DNA of 64,000 nt from Corynebacterium atypicum (GTDB lineage Bacteria; Actinomycetota; Actinomycetes; Mycobacteriales; Mycobacteriaceae): contig NZ_CP008944.1 of NCBI RefSeq assembly GCF_000732945.1, positions 2,242,310-2,306,309 on the forward strand. The letters are read 5' to 3'. Shown here one piece after another: positions 46,223 through 54,323 of the stretch. The notes beneath the pieces were generated by a model. It saw only the letters and a list, made by a program, of their open reading frames with translations, was not told where the DNA came from and did no database searches. The translations under genes were made by a program, and so were the position numbers. The number at the start of each line of letters is the position of its first letter. Within the stretch, counting starts at the first letter, position 1.

Positions 46223-47512
46223 ATGTCTCATCAAATCGGCGGAAGCACGATCCTTCCCGCCTACTTTGGCCAGTTCGGCGGGCAGTTCGTAGCCGAATCG
46301 CTCATTCCCGCGCTCGACCAGCTGGAGCGCGCCTTTGTCGAAGCTCTCGAAAACGAGGCCTTTATGGACGAGTACCGCAGTCTCTTGCGCGAGTACCTCG
46401 GCCGGCCTACTCCGATCACCCGGTGCCGAAACCTTGCGGCCAACAGCCCCGCACAGATTTTTTTGAAGCGCGAAGACCTGGTTCACGGCGGGGCGCATAA
46501 GACCAACCAGGTGATCGGTCAGATTCTGCTCGCCAAGAAGATGGGCAAGACCCGCATCATCGCGGAGACCGGCGCCGGCCAGCACGGCACGGCCACCGCA
46601 CTGGCCTGCGCGTTGCTGGGCATGGAGTGCGTGATTTACATGGGCGCCAAGGACGTCGAGCGCCAGCAGCCGAACGTCTACCGGATGCAGCTCCACGGCG
46701 CCCAGGTGGTGCCGGTAGACACCGGCTCCGGGACGCTGAAGGACGCGGTCAACGAGGCGCTGCGCGATTGGACCGCCTCGTTCCATGACACCCACTATCT
46801 GCTGGGCACCGCAGCCGGCCCGCACCCGTTCCCAACGATCGTGCGCGAGTTCCACCGCGTCATCTCGCAGGAAGCGAAGGCCCAGATGGTGGAGATGACG
46901 GGCAAGCTTCCCGACGTCGTCGTGGCCTGCGTAGGCGGCGGCTCGAACGCGATCGGCATGTTCGCGGACTTCATCGACGAACCCGACGTCGAGCTCGTGG
47001 GGACGGAGCCCGCGGGCGCAGGACTTGACTCGGGGAAACACGGGGCGACGATCAGCAACGGCCAGATCGGGGTGCTCCACGGTGCGCGCACCTTTGTGAT
47101 GCGCTCGGCCGACGGGCAGATCGACGAGTCCTACTCCATCTCGGCCGGGCTCGACTACCCGGGCGTGGGCCCCCAGCACGCCTATCTCTCGGAGAGCGGC
47201 AGGGCTACCTACGTGGGGATCACCGACGCCGAGGCGTTGGAGGCCTTCCAGCTACTGTCGCTGCACGAGGGAATCATTCCGGCCTTGGAGTCCTCACACG
47301 CCCTGGCCTACGCGCTCAAGCGCGCGGCGACGGCAACTAAGCCGATCAACATCCTGGTCTCCCTTTCCGGCAGGGGTGACAAGGACGTCGACCACGTGCG
47401 CCACACGCTCGATGAGCGCCCCGAGCTCAAGCTCGAACGCACCGATTGTGCCGGCGCTCAGACGCTTCCGAACAAAGAACCCGCCGCTTTCCAGGACAAG
47501 AAGGAGAACTAG
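46223..47512 (+). CDS. trpB: tryptophan synthase beta chain
   Basis: About 429 residues. The PLP-binding Lys is in [39 protein letters not shown] and [13 protein letters not shown] are intact. It condenses indole with serine. The ATG at 46223 has AAAGG upstream; an in-frame ATG at 46208 is possible. trpA follows after 2 bp. Confidence 0.97.
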   Translation: MSHQIGGSTILPAYFGQFGGQFVAESLIPALDQLERAFVEALENEAFMDEYRSLLREYLGRPTPITRCRNLAANSPAQIFLKREDLVHGGAHKTNQVIGQILLAKKMGKTRIIAETGAGQHGTATALACALLGMECVIYMGAKDVERQQPNVYRMQLHGAQVVPVDTGSGTLKDAVNEALRDWTASFHDTHYLLGTAAGPHPFPTIVREFHRVISQEAKAQMVEMTGKLPDVVVACVGGGSNAIGMFADFIDEPDVELVGTEPAGAGLDSGKHGATISNGQIGVLHGARTFVMRSADGQIDESYSISAGLDYPGVGPQHAYLSESGRATYVGITDAEALEAFQLLSLHEGIIPALESSHALAYALKRAATATKPINILVSLSGRGDKDVDHVRHTLDERPELKLERTDCAGAQTLPNKEPAAFQDKKEN

Positions 47513-47514
47513 CA

Positions 47515-48384
47515 ATGTCCGATCGCTATACCGACCTGTTCAACCGACTAGCCGACAAAGATGAGAGAGCATTCGTTCCCTTCGTCATGGCGGCCGACCC
47601 CAGCCCCGAAGACTCGCTCACGGTGATCAGGAAGCTTGTCGCTGTGGGCGCGGACGCCCTTGAACTTGGGGTGCCTTTCTCCGATCCCAGCGCGGACGGG
47701 CCCACCATCCAGGCTTCCCACACGCGCGCGCTCGCCGGGGGAGCGACGGTGGAGCGCGTGCTGGACATTATTCGTACCATCCGCGGGGAATATCCGGAGC
47801 TGCCCATCGGCATGCTCGTCTACGGCAACGTCCCGGTTACCCGTGGGCTGGAAAACTTTTACCATGAGTTCCATGCGGCGGGCGCGGATTCCATCTTGCT
47901 TCCTGACGTCCCGTTGCGCGAGTCCGAGCCTTTTGTCGCGGCGGCGCGCGCCGAGGGCATCGACACGGTATTCATCGCACCGGCCCATGCGGGGCGGGAG
48001 ACTCTCGCCGACGTAGCCACGCAGGCGACCGGCTACGTCTACGCTATTTCACGCGACGGCGTCACGGGCACCGAGCGCGCAGCGACGAGCGACGGGTTGG
48101 GCAACGTCATCGGCCAGCTGGCGCAGCTGGGCGCGCCGCCGGTATTAGTAGGGTTTGGTATTTCGACTCCCGAGCACGTGCGGCAAGTATGCGCGGCCGG
48201 CGCGGCTGGCGCTATTACCGGTTCTGCGATCACCGACATCCTTTCGCGCCACTTGGTTGACGATGCCGAGAAGCCGGTCGGCGAGCACGGTATCCCCGCC
48301 AGAAAGATCGGCGATCGAGACGCTCTCGCTCAGCGGCTCCACAACTACGTCAAAGAAATGAAGGCGGCGACATCATCACAGTGA
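47515..48384 (+). CDS. trpA: tryptophan synthase alpha chain
   Basis: About 289 residues. VPFSDPSADGPTIQ contains the catalytic-site Asp and loop, ELGVPFSDP the active Glu, and FGISTPEHVRQV the phosphate site. It cleaves indole-3-glycerol phosphate and hands indole to TrpB. The ATG at 47515 lies 2 bp after the trpB stop with AAGGAG upstream. It ends the trp operon. Confidence 0.96.
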   Translation: MSDRYTDLFNRLADKDERAFVPFVMAADPSPEDSLTVIRKLVAVGADALELGVPFSDPSADGPTIQASHTRALAGGATVERVLDIIRTIRGEYPELPIGMLVYGNVPVTRGLENFYHEFHAAGADSILLPDVPLRESEPFVAAARAEGIDTVFIAPAHAGRETLADVATQATGYVYAISRDGVTGTERAATSDGLGNVIGQLAQLGAPPVLVGFGISTPEHVRQVCAAGAAGAITGSAITDILSRHLVDDAEKPVGEHGIPARKIGDRDALAQRLHNYVKEMKAATSSQ

Positions 48385-48463
48385 CGTTACACCGCTCCGA
48401 GCTCTAAGTGTTTTTCATCGCTGACAATTACCGTTAAAGGCTTGACGGGGGCACACTGGAAGC

Positions 48464-48829
48464 ATGAGCCACTCCTGTTCCCGCCGACTCTTCCTCGTTG
48501 GCACAGCCACCACCTTCGCCGGCATCTTGCTGAGCGCCTGCGGCAAGAGCGCCGAGGAGGTTCCCGCCGCCGACGTTCCAGTGGGAAGCGCCATTATTGT
48601 GGGGCGCTATATTATCGCCCAACCCACGGCGGGGGAGTACAAGGCTTACTCCACCCAATGTCCACATGCTAACCAGCAGATAGATCAAGTGCTCGGCGAC
48701 AAGGTCAAGTGCCCCGGCCATGGCTCCGAATTCCGGCTAAGCGATGGAGCGGTGTTGAACGGGCCTGCCCGGGACCCCCTACGCGAGGCAGACGTGACCC
48801 CCTCCGGAGACACCCTCGTCGTCTCCTAA
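48464..48829 (+). CDS. Rieske [2Fe-2S] lipoprotein with Tat-type signal
   Basis: 121 residues. The N-terminus SRRLFLVGTATTFAGILLSAC carries both a twin-arginine-like start and a lipobox (LSAC, Cys near 26), so it is probably a Tat-exported lipoprotein. The Rieske motifs are CPHANQ and CPGHGSEF (Cys-His pairs), leading to a 2Fe-2S cluster outside the membrane. The redox partner is unknown. It lies between trpA and an SBF-like transporter gene; a parS site follows its stop. Confidence 0.88.
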   Translation: MSHSCSRRLFLVGTATTFAGILLSACGKSAEEVPAADVPVGSAIIVGRYIIAQPTAGEYKAYSTQCPHANQQIDQVLGDKVKCPGHGSEFRLSDGAVLNGPARDPLREADVTPSGDTLVVS

Positions 48830-48835
48830 AAAGGA

Positions 48836-48851
48836 TGTTTCACGTGAAACA
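48836..48851. other. parS site 3 (perfect), intergenic
   Basis: TGTTTCACGTGAAACA, the exact consensus, begins 7 bp after the Rieske gene stop and ends 21 bp before the transporter start. Confidence 0.95.
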
Positions 48852-48872
48852 TCGACGATCCATCCCCCTAGG

Positions 48873-49856
48873 ATGGATAGGGTGCGCCTCACCAACAAGA
48901 TCAAGAAGCCCGATCCGCTCATCGTCCTGATCATCCTCGCCGTCGTCGTCGCGATTTTTCTGCCGGCACGCGGGGAATTTGCCCAAGGATTCGACGTAGC
49001 CACTAAGGTCGCCATCGCGCTGCTCTTCTTCCTCTACGGAGCTAGGTTGTCGCCGCGAGAAGCTTTGGACGGACTAAAGCACTGGAAGCTGCATCTAATC
49101 ATCCTGTGCTTCACCTTCGTCGTATTTCCGTTGATCGGCATCGCGCTTCGGCCCCTGACGGCCTTCATCTCGCACGATCTCTACATGGGGATACTCTTCC
49201 TCACCCTGGTCCCGTCGACGGTCCAATCCTCGGTCGCGTTCACGTCCATCGCCAGGGGGAACGTGGCCGGTTCTATCGTCGCGGCCAGCGCCAGCAATCT
49301 CGCCGGAGTGGTCCTTACCCCACTACTCGTTCTACTCCTCATGACCGGCGGGAAAGGTGGCATCCACATCGATGCAGGAGTGTTCGGCGACATCGCCTTA
49401 CAGCTCCTCGCCCCTTTCGTCTTAGGCCAGCTGACCCGCAGGTGGGCCAAAAATTTCGCGGCAAAACGGGCCACCAAGGTAGTCGACCGTGGCTCCATCG
49501 CGATGGTGGTCTATGCCGCGTTCTCCAAGGGAATGGTCGAGGACATCTGGAGTACCACGGGGGTAGGGGAACTCCTCTTCATCGTCGCCCTATCCGTCGC
49601 GCTCGTGGCCTTCATGCTCTGGCTTACCCGCTTCGTGCCACAGAAGCTCGGCTTTAACCGCGCGGACACCATCGCGATCGAATTCTGCGGCACGAAGAAG
49701 TCGCTGGCCTCGGGCCTGCCCATGGCGTCAGTAATCTTTAGCGGCGCCGGCCTGGGCCTCCTCATCCTGCCGCTGATGATCTTCCACCAGGTTCAGCTCA
49801 TGATGTGCTCCTGGCTCGCGGCCAAGTACGCCCGAGCTGCAGACGCGGAGGAGTGA
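48873..49856 (+). CDS. bile acid:sodium symporter-like transporter (SBF/DUF4137 type)
   Basis: 327 residues with about ten membrane helices. The SBF-like pattern is seen: FLYGARLSPREALDGLKHWKLH, LVPSTVQSSVAFTSIARGN, ASASNLAGVVLTPLL and FCGTKKSLASGLPMASVIF. Related proteins transport organic anions with sodium; the substrate here is unknown. It follows the third parS site. A GTG at 48882 is an alternative start. Confidence 0.85.
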   Translation: MDRVRLTNKIKKPDPLIVLIILAVVVAIFLPARGEFAQGFDVATKVAIALLFFLYGARLSPREALDGLKHWKLHLIILCFTFVVFPLIGIALRPLTAFISHDLYMGILFLTLVPSTVQSSVAFTSIARGNVAGSIVAASASNLAGVVLTPLLVLLLMTGGKGGIHIDAGVFGDIALQLLAPFVLGQLTRRWAKNFAAKRATKVVDRGSIAMVVYAAFSKGMVEDIWSTTGVGELLFIVALSVALVAFMLWLTRFVPQKLGFNRADTIAIEFCGTKKSLASGLPMASVIFSGAGLGLLILPLMIFHQVQLMMCSWLAAKYARAADAEE

Positions 49857-49960
49857 CAAGCCAATAGCTAGCCGCTTATGCCGATCACCTAGATGTTCAT
49901 ATCGGCGTTCCAGATTCACACCCTTCGCTTCACTAGCCCGGCCAAGTAAACTCTGTGCAC

Positions 49961-50260
49961 ATGAGGACGCTATACACCCGCACCGATTTGACCGTGCCGG
50001 GGGCCGGGACACTTACTCACTTGGCGCAGTTGGAAGAGATTAACCAGACCCAGGCGCGAATGGTCCGCCTCATTCAGGTCGAGGCGGGCACCCCAACGGG
50101 AACGTGGGAAAACGGCACTTCGCGCGGCGTAGTTACGGTGCCGCAAACGGAGGTCCCGCACCCGGATACCTATGGTGAGTTCGAGGGGCTCGACGCCCAG
50201 GCGCTGACCGCCGAGCAGTTCGAAGCCGCCTGGAGCCGGGTACAAAGTCACCTCGGCTAG
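49961..50260 (+). CDS. small hypothetical protein
   Basis: About 99 residues, polar with no membrane helix or signal. The sequence (LTHLAQLEEINQTQARMVRLIQ, later EFEGLDAQALTAEQFEAAWSRV) shows mixed helix/strand character. It starts at ATG 49961 (a GTG at 49955 is in frame) and converges on azlD with a 5-bp gap. No family recognised. Codon usage resembles neighbours, so it is probably real. Confidence 0.6.
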   Translation: MRTLYTRTDLTVPGAGTLTHLAQLEEINQTQARMVRLIQVEAGTPTGTWENGTSRGVVTVPQTEVPHPDTYGEFEGLDAQALTAEQFEAAWSRVQSHLG

Positions 50261-50265
50261 CCGAG

Positions 50266-50616
50266 CTAGCCGAAGACCAGGTTGACCAGCACCATGTAGA
50301 CGGCGGTGCCGCCGAGGATCGACAGGCCAGAGTTCCTCCGCCAGGCGTGCAGAGCCACGGTCGCCGCCAGGGCGATAAGGCTAGCTAAGAGCCCGCCCGG
50401 GGCCGTCGTTTGCCCAACAACCGTGTAGACCACGAGGACCACCATGACGCCGACGGGCATCGTCGTCGCCAGAGTGCCCACGAAAAAGTTGTTCCGCAGC
50501 CGTCGTTTAGCCGAGTAGGGCGCCTGACGCAGCGCCACCGTGATCACGGCAACGGGGATCAGAACGGCCAACACCGCACCGATGCCGATAGATTCCGGCA
50601 GTCCCACCGCCATCAC
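50266..50616 (-). CDS. AzlD-type small subunit of branched-chain amino acid exporter
   Basis: 116 residues with four predicted membrane helices, including VITVALRQAPYSAKRRLRNNFF and GGLLASLIALAATVALH, the AzlD pattern. With AzlC it forms a two-component exporter; the corynebacterial pair BrnE/BrnF exports branched-chain amino acids and methionine. It overlaps the end of azlC by 4 bp. The lrp regulator normally beside brnFE in C. glutamicum is not present here, so the gene symbol is left blank. Confidence 0.85.
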   Translation of the reverse strand: MMAVGLPESIGIGAVLAVLIPVAVITVALRQAPYSAKRRLRNNFFVGTLATTMPVGVMVVLVVYTVVGQTTAPGGLLASLIALAATVALHAWRRNSGLSILGGTAVYMVLVNLVFG

Positions 50617-51341
50617 CGCCTACCGCGCCGTAGCGTGAGCGCCTGGTCGATTCGCGGGGCACGGTAGCGCACGACCAGGAGCAGGAAGTATACGACCAGG
50701 GCCGCGACCAACATCCGCTCAGGGATTGTGAGCGCCCCGACCACGCTCAAGAGAAGCGCAGCAAGCGGCAGTGAGAAGTCTTTATTGTTCTGGAACGCCT
50801 CCCACGCCAGCACCACAAAAAGCGCCGTCAGCGCGAATTCCATGCCCTGAATACCAGCGGGTAAGGCCTCCCCAAAGAACGCTCCGACGATCCCAGATAC
50901 CACCCACAGGGCCTGGCTGAAGGATTGGATCGTGAGTATCCGCGTCCCGGAAATCGTTCCAGGCGGACGGGCGGAGACGATCGCGTAGCTTTCATCAGTC
51001 AGCGCATACGTGGAGTAGGCCCGCCCAAGGGCCGAGGAGATGCGTTCCCGCGGAAACGTCAGGCCATAAAACACGTGCCGGAAATTCACCATGAAGCCCG
51101 TGATCGCGGCGGAGATCGGACCCACGCCCGAGCCAACGAGGCTCAGGGCCAGAAACTCCATGGATCCGGCGTAGATGACGATGGAGAAGATCGGAGCCCA
51201 CCACCAGGAATAGCCCGTCTGCACCACGAGCAACCCGAAGGCCAGGCCCAGGGGGATCAGCCCAATCCCGATCGGCCAGGTCTCCTGGATCCCACCTCGG
51301 ATCTCGGCCTTGGTTTCACGTGAAACGCCCACCGGCACCAC
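50613..51341 (-). CDS. AzlC-type large subunit of branched-chain amino acid exporter
   Basis: 242 residues with about seven membrane helices: GIGLIPLGLAFGLLVVQTGYSW, YAGSMEFLALSLV, FMVNFRHVFYGLTFPRE and STYALTDESYAI, the AzlC signature. It forms the transporter with the AzlD-like partner. The start is GTG; residues 6-10 (VSRET) are written by a parS palindrome (51312-51327). Confidence 0.9.
   Translation of the reverse strand: MVPVGVSRETKAEIRGGIQETWPIGIGLIPLGLAFGLLVVQTGYSWWWAPIFSIVIYAGSMEFLALSLVGSGVGPISAAITGFMVNFRHVFYGLTFPRERISSALGRAYSTYALTDESYAIVSARPPGTISGTRILTIQSFSQALWVVSGIVGAFFGEALPAGIQGMEFALTALFVVLAWEAFQNNKDFSLPLAALLLSVVGALTIPERMLVAALVVYFLLLVVRYRAPRIDQALTLRRGRR
51312..51327. other. parS site 4 (flanks changed), inside azlC
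   Basis: GGTTTCACGTGAAACG keeps the 14-bp core GTTTCACGTGAAAC and differs from consensus at the two outer bases. It lies at codons 5-10 of azlC, about 2.5 kb from parS 3. Confidence 0.8.
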
Positions 51342-51461
51342 CCATCTCTAGCATCCCGTCCGCACCTAGCCTGCGGCTCGAGCGCCGGGGCGGCCCGGTC
51401 CGCAACTAGAACACTTAGTTCGCGCTAGTATACAGCTCGGTCTAAGAGGGGCAAGGGCCGG

Positions 51462-52070
51462 CTAGTTGTCCACGACGTCCTTGGGAAAGGTGGAAAATAG
51501 CGGCAGCGGCATCGACTGGCGCCGCATGACGTCGCTCCACAGGTCGGCCGGCCCGGGGGCGATGACGTCGCTCGGCAACGCCGGGGTGATAAACCAGTCG
51601 CCGCGATCCACCTCGTCTTCAAGCTGGCCCGGCGCCCACTCGGCGAAGCCGGCGAAGAGCCGCGCGCCGTCGAGGTCATCGATAAACTCCTCTGGACCCC
51701 CGCGCAGATCCAGGTGCACCAGCCGGTTGGCCAGGCGGGTCAGGCGCGGCCGCGAGGCAATATCAACGCCGTTTTTGGTCAGCCCCAGGCCCACGACCGA
51801 CTGCGGTTCGACAGGGCCGCCAATGTAGAGCGCCGGGGGAGAGGAAACCTGGTCGGCCCACTCGGGCAGGACGTTGGCCACGGCGACGTCGCTGCGCCGG
51901 GTGAGGTCGACGCCGAACGTAAAGTAACTGTTGTATTGCACGATCAGCACCACAGAGCGCGCGAACTGCACCGAGGGCAGCCCCGGTGCCGCAACCGCGA
52001 GCATGCCGGCCGCTGGATCGGTGCGCTCCAACGCCGTGAACAAGCGATCTCCAAAGAACTCCTCGGGCAC
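51462..52070 (-). CDS. YqgE/AlgH family protein
   Basis: About 202 residues from a GTG (52070) that overlaps the pcnA stop by one base (TAGTG) with GGAGCAGGAG upstream; the frame is open to 52166 but family members start with FGDRLFTALE-type sequence. Core patterns: GMLAVAAPGLPSVQFARSVVLIVQ, YIGGPVEP and LRGGPEEFIDDLDGARLFAGFAEWAPGQLEDEV with the terminal WFITPA block. The family is conserved but its biochemical role is unclear. It is translationally coupled to pcnA. Confidence 0.88.
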   Translation of the reverse strand: MPEEFFGDRLFTALERTDPAAGMLAVAAPGLPSVQFARSVVLIVQYNSYFTFGVDLTRRSDVAVANVLPEWADQVSSPPALYIGGPVEPQSVVGLGLTKNGVDIASRPRLTRLANRLVHLDLRGGPEEFIDDLDGARLFAGFAEWAPGQLEDEVDRGDWFITPALPSDVIAPGPADLWSDVMRRQSMPLPLFSTFPKDVVDN

Positions 52071-53554
52071 TACTCCTGCTCCTCCCACCAGGCCTTGAGG
52101 CGCGCGACGGCCTCGTCGCGGTCGAGCGGGCCCTCCTCGAGGCGTAGGTCCTTCATAAAGGCCCACGCGCGGCCCACCTGCGGGCCTGGTTTCAGCCCCA
52201 AGATCTGCATGATCTCGTTGCCGTCGAGGTCCGGGCGCACCCGCGCGAGGTCCTCGCGCCGCTGGATCTCTTCGATCCGCTCCTCTAGCCGATCATAGCC
52301 AGCCCGCAGCCGGGCAGCCTTGCGCTTGTTGCGGGTGGTGCAGTCCGCACGCACGAGCTTGTGCAGCCGGGGCAGGAGCTCGCCGGCGTCGGTGACGTAG
52401 CGACGCACAGCCGAGTCGGTCCACTGACCGTCAGAAAATCCGTAGAACCGCATGTGGAGAAAGATCAGCTGCGAGACGTCCGCGATGAACTGCTTCGGGT
52501 ACTTCAGCTTGCGCATGCGCTTGCGCGCGAGCTTCGCGCCCACCACCTCGTGCTGATGGAAGCTGACCCCGCCGCCGGGCTTGGCCGCCCTGGTGGCCGG
52601 CTTGCCGCAATCGTGCAGCAGCGCCGCCCAGCGCAAAACCAGGTCTGCCTCCGGCGTTTCTTCCTGCTCCATGGCCTGGCGCAACACCGTCATCGAGTGC
52701 TGGTAGACATCCTTGTGCTGCAGGTGTTCATCCGGGGTGAGGTGCAGCCCGGATACCTCGGGTACCACCCGGTCGCACACCCCGGTTGCCACCAAAAGCT
52801 CCCAGCCGCTCCACGGCGCGGCGGAAGCCATCATCTTGTCCAGCTCGGCGCGGACTCGCTCCACGGTGATGCGGTCGATATGCGCCGCCATCTCAGTCAT
52901 CGCGGCGCGCACCCGCGGGGCCACCTCAAAGCCGAGCTGGGCCTTAAACCTAGCCGCCCGCAGCATCCGCAGCGGGTCATCACCAAAGGACTGCTCCGGC
53001 GCGGCCGGGGTGTCGATCACCCCGCGAATGAGATCGCTTAAGCCCCCCAGCGGGTCGTGGAAACGCAACCCCAGCTGGGCTTGGTCACCCGAGCCGTCCG
53101 CGTCCACCACAAGTTCTACCGCCATGGCGTTGACCCGGAAGTCGCGGCGCACCAGATCACCCTCGAGGGTATCGCCAAAGCGCACCTCGGGGTTGCGCGT
53201 CACGCCGTCGTAGGTGTCTGACCGAAAGGTGGTGATCTCCACCTGCTGGCCACGCACCTGGGCGGCGACCGTGCCAAATTCAATGCCCGTCTCCCAGGTG
53301 GCGCTGGCCATAGGTCCAATCAGGTCCAGGGTGACCTCGGGGCGCGCGGAGGTAGTGAAGTCCAGGTCGTGGCCCAGTCTGCCCATCAGCGCGTCGCGCA
53401 CGGGCCCACCGACAAGGTAGAGCCGCTCGCCACGGTCGGCGAAGGCCTGCACCAAAGGCAGGAGCACCTCGCGGTGGCCTAGAATCGTGGCCTCGGCACG
53501 GGCGAGTTGCTCAGCTGAGCGTGCGGAAAGCGCGGGTAAGTCCTTCGAAGTCAC
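52070..53554 (-). CDS. pcnA: CCA-adding enzyme / tRNA nucleotidyltransferase with HD domain
   Basis: About 494 residues from the GTG at 53554 (the frame is open to 53590). The head nucleotidyltransferase has LVGGPVRDALMGR and HDLDFTT (catalytic Asp pair); the RNA-binding domains follow; an HD domain with LLHDCGKPATR lies near residues 290-330. It adds or repairs the 3'-CCA end of tRNA. Divergent from the NUDIX gene: their starts lie within 30 bp, so the promoters overlap; a possible -10 TATCCT-type hexamer is within the shared stretch. Confidence 0.93.
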   Translation of the reverse strand: MTSKDLPALSARSAEQLARAEATILGHREVLLPLVQAFADRGERLYLVGGPVRDALMGRLGHDLDFTTSARPEVTLDLIGPMASATWETGIEFGTVAAQVRGQQVEITTFRSDTYDGVTRNPEVRFGDTLEGDLVRRDFRVNAMAVELVVDADGSGDQAQLGLRFHDPLGGLSDLIRGVIDTPAAPEQSFGDDPLRMLRAARFKAQLGFEVAPRVRAAMTEMAAHIDRITVERVRAELDKMMASAAPWSGWELLVATGVCDRVVPEVSGLHLTPDEHLQHKDVYQHSMTVLRQAMEQEETPEADLVLRWAALLHDCGKPATRAAKPGGGVSFHQHEVVGAKLARKRMRKLKYPKQFIADVSQLIFLHMRFYGFSDGQWTDSAVRRYVTDAGELLPRLHKLVRADCTTRNKRKAARLRAGYDRLEERIEEIQRREDLARVRPDLDGNEIMQILGLKPGPQVGRAWAFMKDLRLEEGPLDRDEAVARLKAWWEEQE

Positions 53555-53579
53555 CCCTGCAGGATACGATTTATAGGTG

Positions 53580-54323
53580 ATGAGTACCAACGACGACGAG
53601 CCAGGCGGCGGGCGTCGGCGCCGGCGCCGGCGGCGCCGTCACAAGGCGGGCAGCAATAACCACAACCAGCGTGCAGGGTCCGGGAGCGGGCAGCAGAAAC
53701 GCGGCGGCCAGGCATCAGGCGGGCGCGCTCATGGGCGACGCCGCGGCCGGCCCCGGGGCGCGCAGGCGCGATCGGCGGCCACGAAGCGGGCGAACCACCG
53801 GCGGCACGCTCACGACAGTCGCCCGACGATGCCCACACGCAACGAGACCTCTGCCGGCGGGCTGGTGGTCTCTGGCCTCTTTGAGGCCCGGCAGCCAGAC
53901 GGCCAGCTGGACCTTTCGCGGGTCTACGTCGCGCTGATTGGCCGCCTCGACCGCCGCGGCCGGTTCTTGTGGTCCATGCCCAAGGGCCACGTTGAGGCCG
54001 GCGAGACTCCACGGCAGACCGCGCAACGCGAGGTGTGGGAGGAAACCGGAATCCACGGCGAGGTCTTCGCGGAACTCGGCGTCATCGACTACTGGTTCGT
54101 CTCCGAAGGGGTGCGCATCCACAAAACCGTGCACCACCACCTGCTGCGCTACCGCGACGGCTACCTCAACGACGACGACCCAGAGGTAACCGAGGTCACC
54201 TGGGTGCCAGTCGACCACCTCATCGAGCGGCTGGCCTACGCTGACGAGCGCAAGCTCGCCCGCAGGGGATTGGACATGCTCCCCGAGCTCGCACAGAAAG
54301 AAACTAAGGCCACCCCTCGATGA
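53580..54323 (+). CDS. NUDIX hydrolase (MutT4-like) with Arg-rich N-terminus
   Basis: About 247 residues. The Nudix box is complete (GHVEAGETPRQTAQREVWEETGI, near residues 145-167). The first 85 residues are very basic (RRRRRRRRRH and Gln/Gly/Arg repeats) and probably disordered and nucleic-acid binding. It matches the position of M. tuberculosis mutT4 in the same gene order. The substrate is unknown. The stop overlaps the DUF6049 start (ATGA). A GTG at 53577 is also possible as start. Confidence 0.88.
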   Translation: MSTNDDEPGGGRRRRRRRRRHKAGSNNHNQRAGSGSGQQKRGGQASGGRAHGRRRGRPRGAQARSAATKRANHRRHAHDSRPTMPTRNETSAGGLVVSGLFEARQPDGQLDLSRVYVALIGRLDRRGRFLWSMPKGHVEAGETPRQTAQREVWEETGIHGEVFAELGVIDYWFVSEGVRIHKTVHHHLLRYRDGYLNDDDPEVTEVTWVPVDHLIERLAYADERKLARRGLDMLPELAQKETKATPR

